DNA of 64,000 nucleotides. Origin: Caprella mutica (lineage: Eukaryota > Arthropoda > Malacostraca > Amphipoda > Caprellidae). The stretch's first letter is position 1. Each line of letters opens with the position of its first letter. This document shows, one piece after another, positions 11,063 through 23,632 of this stretch. The notes beneath the pieces were generated by a model. The model searched no databases. It worked only from the letters and a program-made list of their open reading frames with translations, and had not been told where the DNA came from. Made by a program: the position numbers and the translations under genes. The stretch covers positions 372,001 to 436,000 of the forward strand of contig CANNZV010000116.1 in NCBI GenBank assembly GCA_947561585.1. The letters run 5' to 3'.

Positions 11063-12890
11063 AAGTACTCTCTCTTGCAAGTACCATCAGATGTTTCCTT
11101 TTCTATTAGTAAATTCAATGTTACATTTCATCCCAGATGATTATTATCTAAATTCATTCAATTAATCATATTTCAATGTATATAGTGTCAATAATATACC
11201 TACAACAAAACAATTTCTCACTTGTATGATTGAAGGTTGTTCATTGAAAAATGAAAACCTAAGGAGTGAACCAAGCGATTTAATAATATTATGACATCTA
11301 AGAAAGGCAGGTTTAGATTGGGAGTAAATGCAACTTATATTGCAATAAATAATATGTAGGGAAAATAATATAATACATGGAAATGCAAACAGTAAAAATT
11401 GCCAATCGTTGATTATCTTCTGCAAAAAAATATTACGATAATTTTTAATACATTTTTATATACAAGTTATTATAAGGACTGCAAAATAATATTTACTAGA
11501 GATTATTAAACGATGACATTTCAGACCATTTTTCCATCATTTTACCACTATTAATGTATTCAATTCATATGCTATCTATCATAAAAAGAAGAATACGGAA
11601 GGAAATCGCAGTCTTATGAAAATCACATCTCATTGTAATTTAAATAGATTAGTTACGATTATCGTACATAATCGGTTATATAAGAAGACATTGAATATTA
11701 TTCATTATATTGTTAGTGTGTTAGACAGGGTGTCACAAAATAACGAAACCCAACTTTGAATTAATATATTAAAGATACAGTTTTTTTTTTCAGGAATAAT
11801 TTTGTTTGTTGAGCCTTTTCCCATCCACAGTTAAATTGTCATAAAGATTTATTAATATCTGTGTATGTTATAACGATTTTATTAATGGGTGGTGAAATTG
11901 GCTTTGGGCAAATGGTCAGAAAACGGACACTGAAGTAATTTCAAACACTAAAAATATCTTTATAGACAATAACCCCATTATTAAAATAGCTTTATTTCTA
12001 GGCTTTAAAATCATAAAAATAACTATTCCTTTTATTTATTATTGACAATATGGAGAAATGAGTTCAAGTACATAAAGGAAGTCACAAGTTAAATTTTAAC
12101 AGGGTTCGTTCATGCCACCCCTACAAAAGGAAAGTCAGAGTGATGGTTTTAATTTCCACAGTGATAAAGTCGGTAAAAGTTAAAATCAGGACAGTGTTTC
12201 CGTTGAGCATATTGCAGAATGTTCTGAATAATGACTTCTTCGTTCATATAAGATACAGCTTCGTCCCCAATGAAAATATCTTACACAAAACGAACATGAC
12301 TTCGCAGGAACCGTTGACAAAGTTTCTACGGCGTCAAAAATCTGTTTCAAGAAGTTAATGTCAGACTTCCCTTTTTACGGGTGGTATGGTAGGTCATGTT
12401 TAGTAATTCGACTGATTGAAGATTTTGAGATATTTAATTCATTTCTCCTAATAAAATATGATTTTCATTAGTTAACATTAAGCTTATGCGATCATCTCGT
12501 AGATGGCGCTACTTACTTAATTTCCAGAACGTTCCAGAACAATCTTCATGAACGTTCATAGAATGTCTGTTTATATTCAGAAATAAGCCATAAATAAAAA
12601 AATTTGTGATTTATATACAATATACTAACAAATAAAGTATTTTTAGAGTTATAATTAATAATTTCACTCGCAGAGATACATAAGTTTCTTGCACAACGTT
12701 TGTGAAATCACAGCAAGATGGCTTCAATGACTCGTGCAAAGCTTGTGCTATTTGTCACTAGATGGCACTTTTTCAAAATAAAGTAAATTTTCTTTCTTTA
12801 ATAAGTATTATTTAGATGAACAGAGTATGTAATCATACATAATTAAATATGCTGATTCCATTAAAACACATTAACAAATGTTTGATTTTT
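11063..12890. other. Non-coding, nothing defensible
   Basis: About 1.8 kb of AT-rich DNA. A minus-strand reading from about 12400 to 11730 has scattered protein-like stretches and could be a very old transposon, but I could not align any domain and do not claim one. Confidence 0.3.
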
Positions 12891-12893
12891 CAT

Positions 12894-13860
12894 ATATGCC
12901 TCGAGTATATACACGTAAAAGAACGGAACAGTATTTCTCCTGTGATGACATCAGTACGTAATGCTGCTTAATTGTATAAAGTTCCTCTGGTGAAGCTGTA
13001 AGATGCCACAAAGAGATCCAGAAATGGTTCAGAATTTGTTGAGAATTTAAATTAGAAAAAGAGAGTCTTCACCAGCGAAGTAGTAAAGTTCGGCGCTTTT
13101 CCTGAATGTGCTGAGAATAGTTCAAATCATTGTCAGCGCAACCAAGTAGAAATGCCTCCTACAACGAGCCTTCTCCTGCTTCACCATCCACCGCGTCTGC
13201 TCATGCTTCACATGCAACCACCTAACCTGCTCCTGCTTCACCATCCACCGAGCCTGCTCCTACTTCACCATCCACCGAGCCTTCTCTTACTTCACCCGCC
13301 ACCGAGGCTTCTCCTACTTCACCATCCACCAAGCTTGTTCCTACTTCCCCATCCACAGAGTCACAACCAGGCCTTTCTAGATTGAATTTAATATTTCATT
13401 TTTAGGAACATCTTTTGAAAACATTCGGTAATTACCAAAGGCTCCTCCTAGAAAGAGCAACAGCAGAGGCAGATAACCAAGAAGGTCAATGATAACAACT
13501 GATAACCTAGAAAAAGAGTTAATGAAAGAGAAACAAATTTCAAGAAAGAAAAACTCAAATTCACCAGTGACACTCTATAATCTAGTTCGGAAGACATCGG
13601 TGATGAAGCCTTTTGTAATTTCTTGTTATCTCAAAAAGGCTTTTGTCAATTGTAAGGATACTGCATTTAAGGGTTTTGTTATATTTTCCATAAAATATAT
13701 AAAATTGCTACTGAATTTTCCTTTTTCCCCTTTTTTTAGTACTGTACGGAGTGATACAATGCTTGTACGAACTCACCCGCACTTCTGGGTGAGTTCGTAC
13801 ACACGAATATATCTCATTAAAATCAATATTATGAGAGAACCATAAGGTTTTAAATAATTT
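12894..13860 (+). pseudogene. Remnant of a pogo/Tigger-like transposon (N-terminus and tail, catalytic core missing)
   Basis: At 12897 an ATG opens MPRVYTRKRTEQYF, resembling the start of pogo/Tigger transposases just before their helix-turn-helix. The next 120 bp continue in the same style but are interrupted by stops. The DDE core is absent. Instead there follows a Pro/Ser/Thr-rich 30-bp repeat (about 13150-13370), and then from 13440 a Lys/Glu-rich, Ser-rich stretch resembling the tail that follows the DDE domain in such elements. A hairpin with 14-bp arms (GTACGAACTCACCC, 13763-13800) sits near the 3' side. This is an internally deleted dead copy, and its exact ends are uncertain. Confidence 0.4.
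13763..13800. repeat. Perfect hairpin, 14-bp arms
   Basis: GTACGAACTCACCC, an 8-base loop, then the exact complement. A partial third copy of the arm occurs at about 13963. It probably belongs to the terminal region of the surrounding Tigger-like remnant; a transcriptional terminator is not implied in this eukaryotic setting. Confidence 0.7.
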
Positions 13861-14122
13861 CGTTTGTAGTTATATGTAGTTGAATACCTAAAGATTCGAT
13901 TGTGAGTTAGAACAAACTTGTATCCCGAATAGTAAAGATTCTAAAACCCTTCAAAAGAAAAATGTACGAACTCACCTGGTTTTCCCCTATACCTCGTAGT
14001 TGAAGAGAATATCCCTAGTGCTATCCTCTAAAACTGCAAGTATAGCGTTAAAAAAATGATAAACATGATACAGTGAAACTAAAATAAGAGATGGATGAAA
14101 GTTCATCACTCAAAAAGTAGTA

Positions 14123-15428
14123 GGTGGTCATCAATGGGACACTGGGAACAATAAGACATGCTGAATAACTTTTTTATTTGAGGGTAAATTTTAACAAAAT
14201 CTTAGAGGTAAATAAGGCACACTTCAGTGCAATCACTCGCATTGCATTCAGCGGTTGGGGTGCAGTCAGCTCTGTGTAAAAGCGAAAACGTGTTTTAGAG
14301 GTGGGAAAACTAAACTTTTCGTACTTTGTTTCAATTGTTATAAATCTGATAATTTAACATATAATGTTTACGGAATTTTTACATAATATTAAGTAATATG
14401 TAAAATATGATCATATGAAAGGATTGCCTTTATACTTTTGTAGTTGAGCCGCTATACCGATATGTTTTCAAAATAGCGTCATGGTGATCATTGGGACAGA
14501 AAATTTGGTTAACAATGGGACAATGCCCTATTGTCAACCAAACTGTCTAGTTGCTCCATATGAGTCAATAAATATCCATTTTTGATATAATAACGTGAAC
14601 TGTAGCTTCACGGCTTCTTGTAGAAACAGAACTTCCAGCTGAAGCGGGACTTTCGACCATGTTCAAGGGCTTTAGCAATCTGAGGTCATCACAAAGAACT
14701 GCATAGAAAACAAATTTCACTAATAAAAGAAAAAGACGCAGAATGATTGCAACTGATACACCAGAGAAAGAAGAGCTTTTTGCTGGTGCTACTAAGGATA
14801 AGGCCTTCGAAATCACTTCATAAAGTATCCGCCGTAGATGGCCTGTGAACATATTGTTCTTGGTCTGGTATACAACTCTTAATTTAACTGATCCATTCGT
14901 CTGAAGAACCTAAATATCTACCGAAAACGATGGAAATGAAGATTTATGCACTTGTAGAATTTGATGCGACTTCTAAAACGTATTCTGTTGGCCACAAGCA
15001 TGAAAAAGATATATACGAAATATTGATGTTAGGCGAAGATTCAAGCGCAATGAGCTTAATTTTCCAAATGTTCCCGACATAGTTTCGGTGAAGTTAGAGG
15101 ACATTAAACTGATATTATATGAACCAACTAAGTGTGGGACAACATAAAGAGATAATTTTAACTTGATATTTGACCATAACCTCAACAATATACAAGTTTG
15201 ATAAACTGTCCCATTGTTCACCAATGCTGTTATATAATGGGACAATTTTTTTAGTTTTTTGTTTAATTTTTTTCTAGTCAACAGAATATGTATAGAATTC
15301 GAGTTAGTTTCATTTTATAAAGGAATATCTATATTACACATGGATTTTTCTATTTCTCATACTTTGACCATAGTAAATGAAATATCAATATTTCTGTGTT
15401 TTTTGTCCCATTGATGACCATCCTCCCC
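14123..15428 (+). mobile_element. Pogo/Tigger-derived element, C-terminal transposase remnant between TA-flanked inverted repeats
   Basis: The ends share GGTCATCAATGGGAC in inverted orientation and abut TA on both sides (14121-14122 and 15429-15430), as for pogo/Tigger insertions. Further GGGACA-containing copies lie just inside both ends. Internally, plus-strand frames show pieces typical of the region after the DDE domain in Tigger-like proteins: IATDTPEKEEL near 14750, YALVEFDATSKTYSVGHKH near 14950, and VKLEDIKLILYEP near 15090. The frames change several times and contain stops. It is therefore a deleted, dead derivative retaining only the transposase tail. Confidence 0.65.
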
Positions 15429-15430
15429 TA

Positions 15431-16611
15431 CACTTAAGCTCCGTTTACACGCTACGATAAATTGAAGCAATTTAGTGAACACAGAGATTGTAACAATTTA
15501 TCAGATGAGTGGGACGGTGTTTACACACAACGATTTTCACTCCAATAATTTTTTTTTACTGGCCGTCATGGAAGAAACATTATGATGGAAGTGTTTAGCA
15601 TTATATATAATAAATTGAGCTAGATTGTAATGATTTCTTGGAATTTGAGACTGTTGGCACCAATCAGGGTACACACAGAGAAAAAAAGCATATTTTTAAG
15701 AAAAACAGTAGGCTTTGGCATATTTTCTTTGTAAAATTGCTTCCAATTGGCTTTGATTACAGGTTTACTTCCTTTGGAAGTATTTTTAGCATATTTCTTT
15801 ACCAAAAAGTTATATTCGATTCATTGCAATGAGGCTTCCAACTAAGAAAAATTTATCATCTACACAAATCGTTCTCGGATTAAAATTGATACTGTTTCTT
15901 TTATCAATAATGCAAGAGAACTTCCTGAGATTTAATGTTTATTTTAAATTGAAATTTACGCATATTTTAAGATTAATTTCGCCTAGTATTCGAATTAGTT
16001 GTAAGTTATGTTTTTTTTTTCAATAGACCTTTAATAGCCAGGTCTTCAATATATTACAGTATGGTAACCTAAGCAAAACCATTTCGTATGAACACACATA
16101 AAATGTGCACTCATCGATTAAGTTATAAAATTATATATGATAATCGGGTTTACTGGATCTTTATTAAGTACAGAATAACCGTATCTTTCAAAATTAACTC
16201 CGTTGCATAATTCGCTTTAAATAAAGAGCAATAAATATTTAAAAAATGGAACTGAAGTAACCAGATACTAATAGGTAAATGTGTGTTTCATTGGACAATT
16301 ATTCATCTTGCAGCTAAAGTTCTCAACAGGTGATGTAAGATGTGAGAATTTAATTGGCTGTTATAAATCCAGAAACACTCTCATGGCTAGTTTTGTGATA
16401 TTTTGTAAAGTGCGTAGTTCTTCTCTATTAAGATCTACTAGATTAGTTTTTTTCGTGAACAATTGCTAATTCGTATATTCAAATAGGACTTTCAAAGAGA
16501 TAATTAAGAGATAAATAATAATTGAACTACACTAATTAGATTTTAATATTTGTAATTTTTTGGGTAACTATTGCTACCTTGCTAATTAGATCTGCGAATG
16601 GTAGATTTTCC
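15431..16611. other. Non-coding, nothing recognised
   Basis: AT-rich DNA with chance open frames around 15620-16026 and 16281-16469 on both strands. No domain, repeat or RNA signature. Confidence 0.4.
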
Positions 16612-16613
16612 TA

Positions 16614-16840
16614 GGGTCACGCAGGTAAATTGCGGCCCCTTAATTTTTAATTGCGGCCCTCTCAAGAGAGTCTCTAACTCTCTGAACCGAAATTACATTA
16701 AAATGGCATAGCTATCAAAAGAAGCGCAGTGCATGCTATAATTTATTAATTTAAGTTTTTAATGAGTGTTTTGAAGCTATGATGTTTCTGTTGTTAGAGA
16801 CCGCAGTTTTTTAGTGTGCCGCAATTTACCTGCTTGACCC
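16614..16840. mobile_element. MITE, 227 bp, TA target duplication
   Basis: Terminal inverted repeats GGGTCACGCAGGTAAATTGC and the complement of GGGTCAAGCAGGTAAATTGC, flanked by TA (16612-16613 and 16841-16842). Non-coding. A partial second copy lies at 34629-34697. The TA duplication fits Tc1/mariner or pogo mobilisation. The 20-bp array begins about 25 bp beyond the right end. Confidence 0.8.
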
Positions 16841-16867
16841 TAATATGGTTTTAACTCTGAATGAAGT

Positions 16868-19500
16868 TTGGTATTCTGAGCTACGGTACTTTGATCTGCG
16901 GTACTCTGAACTACTGTACTCTGAAATACGGTATACCTACCTTGAACTACGGTTTACCCATCTGAAATACGGTATACCTACCTTGAACTACGGTTTACCC
17001 ATCTGTACTACGGTATACCCATCTGAACTACGGTATACCCATATGAACTACGGTATACCCATATGAACTGCGGTATACCCATATGAACTGCGGTATACCC
17101 GTATGAACTGCGGTATACCCATCTGAACTGCGGTATACCCATCTGAACTGCGGTATACCCATCTGAACTGCGGTATACCCATCTGAACTGCGGTATACCC
17201 ATCTGAACTGCGGTATACCCATATGAACTGCGGTATACCCATATGAACTGCGGTATACCCATATGAACTGCGGTATACCCATCTGAACTGCGGTATACCC
17301 ATATGAACTGCGGTATACCCATATGAACTGCGGTATACCCATATGAACTGCGGTATACCCATATGAACTGCGGTATACCCATATGAACTGCGGTATACCC
17401 ATCTGAACTGCAGTATACCCATCTGAACTGCAGTATACCCATATGAACTGCGGTATACCCATATGAACTGCGGTATACCCATATGAACTGCGGTATACCC
17501 ATCTGAACTGCGGTATACCCATCTGAACTGCGGTATACCCATATGAACTGCGGTATACCCATATGAACTGCGGTATACCCATATGAACTGCGGTATACCC
17601 ATATGAACTGCGGTATACCCATCTGAACTGCGGTATACCCATCTGAACTGCGGTATACCCATCTGAACTGCGGTATACCCATATGAACTGCGGTATACCC
17701 ATATGAACTGCGGTATACCCATATGAATTGCGGTATACCCATCTGAATTGCGGTATACCCATCTGAACTGCGGTATACCCATCTGAACTGCGGTATACCC
17801 ATCTGAACTGCGGTATACCCATCTGAACTGCGGTATACCCATCTGAACTGCGGTATACCCATCTGAACTGCGGTATACCCATCTGAACTGCGGTATACCC
17901 ATCTGAACTGCGGTATACCCATCTGAACTGCGGTATACCCATCTGAACTGCGGTATACCCATCTGAACTGCGGTATACCCATATGAACTGCGGTATACCC
18001 ATATGAACTGCGGTATACCCATATGAACTGCGGTATACCCATCTGAACTGCGGTATACCCATCTGAACTGCGGTATACCCATCTGAACTGCGGTATACCC
18101 ATCTGAACTGCGGTATACCCATCTGAACTGCGGTATACCCATCTGAACTGCGGTATACCCATCTGAACTGCGGTATACCCATCTGAACTGCGGTATACCC
18201 ATCTGAACTGCGGTATACCCATCTGAACTGCGGTATACCCATCTGAACTGCGGTATACCCATCTGAACTGCGGTATACCCATCTGAACTGCGGTATACCC
18301 ATCTGAACTGCGGTATACCCATCTGAACTGCGGTATACCCATCTGAACTGCGGTATACCCATCTGAACTGCGGTATACCCATCTGAACTGCGGTATACCC
18401 ATATGAACTGCGGTATACCCATATGAACTGCGGTATACCCATATGAACTGCGGTATACCCATATGAACTGCGGTATACCCATATAAACTGCAGTATACCC
18501 ATATGAACTGCGGTATACCCATATGAATTGCGGTATACCCATATGAACTGCGGTATACCCATATGAACTGCGGTATACCCATATGAACTGCGGTATACCC
18601 ATATGAACGGCGGTATACCCATATGAACGGCGGTATACCCATATGAACTGCGGTATACCCATATGAACTGCGGTATACCCATCTGAACTGCGGTATACCC
18701 ATCTGAACTGCGGTATACCCATCTGAACTGCGGTATACCCATATGAACTGCGGTATACCCATCTGAACTGCGGTATACCCATCTGAACTGCGGTATACCC
18801 ATCTGAACTGCAATATACCCATCTGAACTGCGGTATACCCATCTGAACTGCGGTATACCCATCTGAACTGCGGTATACCCATCTGAACTGCGGTATACCC
18901 ATCTGAACTGCGGTATACCCATCTGAACTGCGGTATACCCATCTGAACTGCGGTATACCCATCTGAACTGCGGTATACCCATCTGAACTGCGGTATACCC
19001 ATATGAACTGCGGTATACCCATATGAACTGCGGTATACCCATATGAACTGCGGTATACCCATCTGAACTGCGGTATACCCATCTGAACTGCGGTATACCC
19101 ATCTGAACTGCGGTATACCCATCTGAACTGCGGTATACCCATCTGAACTGCGGTATACCCATCTGAACTGCGGTATACCCATCTGAACTGCGGTATACCC
19201 ATCTGAACTGCGGTATACCCATATGAACTGCGGTATACCCATATGAACTGCGGTATACCCATATGAACTGCGGTATACCCATATGAACTGCGGTATACCC
19301 ATATGAACTGCGGTATACCCATATGAATTGCGGTATACCCATATGAATTGCGGTATACCCATATGAACTGCGGTATACCCATATGAATTGCGGTATACCC
19401 ATATGAACTGCGGTATACCCATATGAATTGCGGTATACCCATATGAATTGCGGTATACCCATATGAACTGCATTATACCCATCTGAACTGCGGGTATACT
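16868..19500. repeat. 20-bp minisatellite, about 130 copies
   Basis: Unit CGGTATACCCATATGAACTG with a CATCTG alternative. The left 170 bp are degenerate units (CGGTACTCTGAACTAC-like) and the body from about 17010 is nearly perfect. The two main variants occur in runs rather than at random; for example, almost pure CATCTG blocks lie at about 17751-17990 and 18041-18390. The unit contains the palindromes GGTATACC and, in one variant, CATATG. All three minus-strand frames stay open for over 2.4 kb because no frame of the 20-bp unit contains a stop. Confidence 0.97.
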
Positions 19501-19859
19501 ACCTTGAATCTGCATGGTAGTGAGATTTTATAAGCTATATGATATTACGTATTTCTTTATTGCTCTTTACTTAATAAATGATTCTAATTTACTGGCGTAA
19601 TTTTACAGACCTTTTTTGGTACTAAATATAAGTTATAATCACTTTTCGTTTTATGCTGATACTAAGTAATAATTAGTATTGTATAATGTATAGGTAACCA
19701 TATTTCTTTTTATTGATTGAAAAAGTGCATTAAAAGGGCAATATGTATGCTATTGATAACTTATTTGTATCTAACTTCAATCATAAGTTTTTTTTACTTA
19801 TATCCTATAATTGAAAGCTACTTTTAATTATTCAATATACTAGCAGGTTAATGAGTTTA

Positions 19860-20269
19860 ACTTGCCAGTTGCTGACTCCGTATGTCGAAATTTTGCTTAT
19901 TCATAAAGCCATTCAAATAAATGTGGCTTTGACTGCTGAGAATTGGTGTTTTAATGGCCATCTGTCGCCGTTCAACAATATTCCTAATCATTTGACAAAA
20001 CCACTATCTTCTTTTTTCATCATTATTCGAGACCAGCTTAGAAAGGGATGTAATCTGTGAGATTTCAAGTGAAGATGACTCTTTAAATGTCGTCAATTTA
20101 TGCCCAGTTCTGCTTCCATCTTTCTTACACTTTGTGACGATTCTTGAATCCTTGCACTAACTGTTGAAATATTATCTTCTGTTCTTGCATTCTTCTTACG
20201 ACCAGAATTTCCCTTATTTTGGTTCAGTATACTCCCTCTGCTTCTCCATTTTCTGATCACTCTATCCAT
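19860..20269 (-). pseudogene. Fossil fragment, N-terminal HTH region of a mariner-like transposase
   Basis: From the ATG at 20269 the minus strand reads MDRVIRKWRSRGSI, then a Gly/Asn/Arg-rich NKGNSGRKKNARTEDNIS stretch and SVRKMEAELGIN. This is the layout of the N-terminal helix-turn-helix region in arthropod IS630/mariner-type (DDE_3) transposases, where a GNSGRP-like linker precedes a second helical domain. A stop follows at about 20085 and the downstream reading decays with frame changes. No catalytic domain is present. It may come from the same family as the C-terminal fragment at 294-866. Confidence 0.45.
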
Positions 20270-20299
20270 TGTTTTATTCCCTCTTCACACTTGCGTTTA

Positions 20300-21085
20300 T
20301 AACGCCGCGTAAAAAAAGCTCCTTACAAAAAGTTTAGCTAGCTACAATTGTTTTAAACGGAACAGTTCACACTTGCGTTATTTTTCCACTAGTGTTAATT
20401 CTTACGTTAATTTCTCTTGCTAAAATATTTCAGGATGAAGTCCTTTCAGCAAGAACTTCAAAAGGCGTAGAGGACACTTTTCCGGTACATGTACTGGGGG
20501 TTGTACGAGTTTTACTTGTACTGCAGTGCAGCTACTCGCACAATGTGACCGCATCAGTCGAGTAACTGTCATGTGCGAGGAGGTTAGTAACTCGCATGCG
20601 AGTAACTACAACATTTTGTGTTTATTCGCCACTCACCAGTGAGGCTCGGACGTCAACTTGCATGGTGTTTCAACATAACAGTAACTCGTATGTCATGCAG
20701 ATATTGTTTTTTTTCTATTCTAAACTTGAATAATTTTACATTCAAATAGGTAGCAGATTTGTCAAATTTGGTGTGAATCGACTTCATATTGTTTGAAGTT
20801 TTATTTGATTGTTAATGAAGCACTTATATCATTAAGTTTGAAATTGCTACATGATGTTACTAATAATCTCTATTTTATATTATTAAGTTTATTAATATTA
20901 TTAAATCAATATTTTTTACGTTTATTACTGTCTTAACTGTCCTTATTATTTTCGGCATTGGCCAGAAAAGAACACAATGCGATTGTAGGATTACCGCAAC
21001 TTTTCAAGCCATCAGCTCGCACTAGCGTGACCGAGCTACTGGCATGCGAGTACATAGGGACAACTGAAGAGAAATGGAGGGTAAG
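20300..21085. other. Non-coding, nothing recognised
   Basis: A mixed region with locally higher GC (20450-20680, several GCATGCGAGTAAC-like motifs). The open frame starting at 20958 only becomes long because it runs into the stop-free 27-bp array. Confidence 0.4.
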
Positions 21086-21088
21086 GAC

Positions 21089-21512
21089 ACCAACTGCATT
21101 CACTAGCTATTATGCACCAACTGCATTCACTAGCTATTATGTACCAACTGCATTCACTAGCTATTATGTACCAACTGCATTCACTAGCTATTATGTACCA
21201 ACTGCATTCACTAGCTATTATGTACCAACTGCATTCACTAGCTATTATGTACCAACTGCATTCACTAGCTATTATGTACCAACTGCATTCACTAGCTATT
21301 ATGTACCAACTGCATTCACTAGCTATTATGTACCAACTGCATTCACTAGCTATTATGTACCAACTGCATTCACTAGCTATTATGTACCAACTGCATTCAC
21401 TAGCTATTATGTACCAACTGCATTCACTAGCTATTATGTACCAACTGCATTCACTAGCTATTATGTACTAACTGCATTCACTAGCTATTATGTACCAACT
21501 ACATTCACTAGC
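21089..21512. repeat. 27-bp minisatellite, left part
   Basis: About 15 copies of TATTATGTACCAACTGCATT followed by CACTAGC. This is one half of an array interrupted by the transposon at 21515-23106; the other half resumes at 23107 in the correct phase. The unit is nine codons with no stop in two plus frames, which produces artificial open frames. Confidence 0.95.
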
Positions 21513-21514
21513 AA

Positions 21515-23106
21515 CACTACGTGCCACACTTTTGTGCAGATCACACAATTTGCTGTAAAATGAGTATAACTCATCCAAATTCATTGAAATTTTCAGTAGA
21601 CACTTGTCCAATACAGATGTAACATGCCAAGAAATTTCAAATGCCTGTGATACTTATTGGTGAATTGACAAGGATTTTTCCTAAAAAGGTATAATTTCAG
21701 AGTACCACGCTCTTGTGCAGGAGGATAAAAGTGCTTATATAACGTTCAAAAACAATTTTATTTAACTCAAAAAGTGTTATTTATATGCAGGAGCTACAAG
21801 AGTGCAAATTTAATTACTTCGAATATACAAAATTAATGAAATTATAACAAAAACTGCATTTTAATTATTAATACCCAGTAAAACCTCCCCTCTTGTCAAC
21901 GACCCTCAAAAGACGTCTATCCATGGAGCTAGTCAACTTATTTATAGTATCTGGTGTTATCTTCTCACAGATTTTCTCAATTTCCCTCCAGAGGTCCTCC
22001 TTGTTTGTGAATTGACGTCCTCCCGCATACAACTTTTGTTTTAATATGGACCAGAGGTTTTCAATTGGATTTAAATCCGCTGAGAGGCTGGGCCAGACCA
22101 TCAATTTATCATCCGAGAACTTAAGAGTTTCCAGGTAACTGCAGATGGCTGTAGCTGCATGGGACTGGGCGTTATCATGCATGAAAATGATCTTTTTCTT
22201 GAGTGCAGCTGGTTGCCTCTTCAGCCACGGAACAAAATTGTTCTTCAAAAAGCTAATATAATTAGCTGACGTGATTTTAAAGCCCTCTGGTACACGGAAG
22301 GGTCCCACCAATCTGTCTCCAAGTATTCCACCCCACATCATAACACCTCCTCCTCCTTGTTGACGACGAATCCTCTGAGGACGAGAAGAGCCATGGGCAG
22401 TCCATGACTTTGCCCAACCGTCAGGGCCGTCAAGAGTCGCTCGCATCTCATCAGTGAAGAGCACAGTCTGGAAGTCTGTCTTGAGATACTTCTCAGCCCA
22501 AGAAACTCTTGCTTTCTTGTGTGACTCCTTCAAAGGAGGCCTGATAACGGGTGAAACATGAGAAGCCATACTTCTCAAGATCCTGCAACGAGTGGTTTTG
22601 GGGACTTCCCCCATACCTGCACTCTTGAAAATTTCCCCGCTTGTGGCAGTGGAGTTCCTCTTGAGTTCCCTCTTGATCCTGGACAAGTTCCGCCTGGTTG
22701 CTACTTTCCATTTACCCTTATCCTTACGAGTGACCTTCCTCATGGGATCATCAATAAATTTCTTCACTGTACGTGGGTCACGACCGATTTCAGTGGAAAT
22801 AGACTTTGCATCATGTCCCTCAGCCAGCATGGATACTATCTTACTCTTTTCAGAGTCAGAAAGACACGGGCGGCGACTCATTTTCGATATTTAAAAATGT
22901 GAGGACAACAAACACAAGAGCGTAGCACGGTTAAATAATGTAAAAATTGATCATACTCGGTTAATAAACAACGGATTACCTTCAAATTTTATACATAACC
23001 TCCTAGTGAGGGTTTCCATATTAACTGCAAATTTAATTTTATTTCATTGATTTTTACTCATTTTATCCCAAAATTTGTGATCTGCACAAAAGTGTGGCAC
23101 GTAGTG
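21515..23106 (-). mobile_element. Complete Tc1/mariner-superfamily (DD37E) transposon inserted in the 27-bp array
   Basis: Both ends carry CACTACGTGCCACACTTTTG and the identity continues for about 31 bp (21515 inwards; 23106 inwards). A second, inner motif containing ACGCTCTTGTG lies about 190 bp inside each end (21702-21720 and 22911-22930). This is the paired outer/inner binding-site (IR/DR) layout known from several Tc1-like elements. The insertion sits exactly at the TA of the array unit (AGC-TA-TTATG): the right copy is TA (23107-23108), while the left reads AA (21513-21514), apparently a point change. The element is 1,592 bp with one intact transposase gene. Confidence 0.92.
21868..22881 (-). 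CDS. Tc1/mariner-superfamily transposase, DD37E, intact
   Basis: The 337-residue protein would cut and paste the surrounding element. Residues 1-50 form a helix-turn-helix (CLSDSEKSKIVSMLAEG onwards, then GRDPRTVKKF). A basic linker (KDKGKWKVATRRN) follows, and a second HTH covers about 65-110. The catalytic residues are D144 in LFTDEM, D236 in FMHDNAQ and E274 in LNPIENLW. Thirty-seven residues separate the last two, which is the DD37E spacing known from ITmD37E-type elements rather than the DD34E of classical Tc1. A GGGGVMMWG glycine-rich strand lies at 176-184. The ATG at 22881 starts the HTH directly and the length is normal for the family. There are no internal stops, so it may still be active. 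The exact clade is an inference from spacing alone. Confidence 0.93.
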   Translation of the reverse strand: MSRRPCLSDSEKSKIVSMLAEGHDAKSISTEIGRDPRTVKKFIDDPMRKVTRKDKGKWKVATRRNLSRIKRELKRNSTATSGEIFKSAGMGEVPKTTRCRILRSMASHVSPVIRPPLKESHKKARVSWAEKYLKTDFQTVLFTDEMRATLDGPDGWAKSWTAHGSSRPQRIRRQQGGGGVMMWGGILGDRLVGPFRVPEGFKITSANYISFLKNNFVPWLKRQPAALKKKIIFMHDNAQSHAATAICSYLETLKFSDDKLMVWPSLSADLNPIENLWSILKQKLYAGGRQFTNKEDLWREIEKICEKITPDTINKLTSSMDRRLLRVVDKRGGFTGY

Positions 23107-23632
23107 TATTATGTACCAACTGCATTCACTAGCTATTATGTACCAACTGCATTCACTAGCTATTATGTACCAACTGCATTCACTAGCTATTATGTACCAA
23201 CTGCATTCACTAGCTATTATGTACCAACTGCATTCACTAGCTATTATGTACCAACTGCATTCACTAGCTATTATGTACCAACTGCATTCACTAGCTATTA
23301 TGTACCAACTGCATTCACTAGCTATTATGTACCAACTGCATTCACTAGCTATTATGTACCAACTGCATTCACTAGCTATTATGTACCAACTGCATTCACT
23401 AGCTATTATGTACCAACTGCATTCACTAGCTATTATGTACCAACTGCATTCACTAGCTATTATGTACCAACTGCACTCACTAGCTATTATGTACCAACTG
23501 CACTCACTAGCTATTATGTACCAACTGCACTCACTAGCTATTATGTACCAACTGCATTCACTAGCTATTATGTACCAACTGCATTCACTAGCTATTATGT
23601 ACCAACTGCATTCACTAGCTATTATGTACTAT
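23107..23632. repeat. 27-bp minisatellite, right part
   Basis: About 19 further copies of the unit seen at 21089-21512, beginning with the TA of the transposon target site. Three consecutive units at about 23460-23540 share a CACTCAC variant, a small local expansion that the left half lacks. Confidence 0.95.

Noticed and set aside
11730..12400. Possible transposase fossil on the minus strand
   Set aside because: Only scattered protein-like words between many stops; no motif could be aligned, so no claim is made.
17008..19515. Open frames of 804-835 codons in three minus-strand frames
   Set aside because: They are translations of a 20-bp tandem repeat with no stop in any frame; three equally long overlapping frames with period-20 peptides are not genes.
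20958..21563. 201-codon frame reading YYVPTAFTS repeats, and a similar frame at 23047-23655
   Set aside because: Both lie in the 27-bp array whose unit is nine stop-free codons; the two halves were one array before the transposon insertion.
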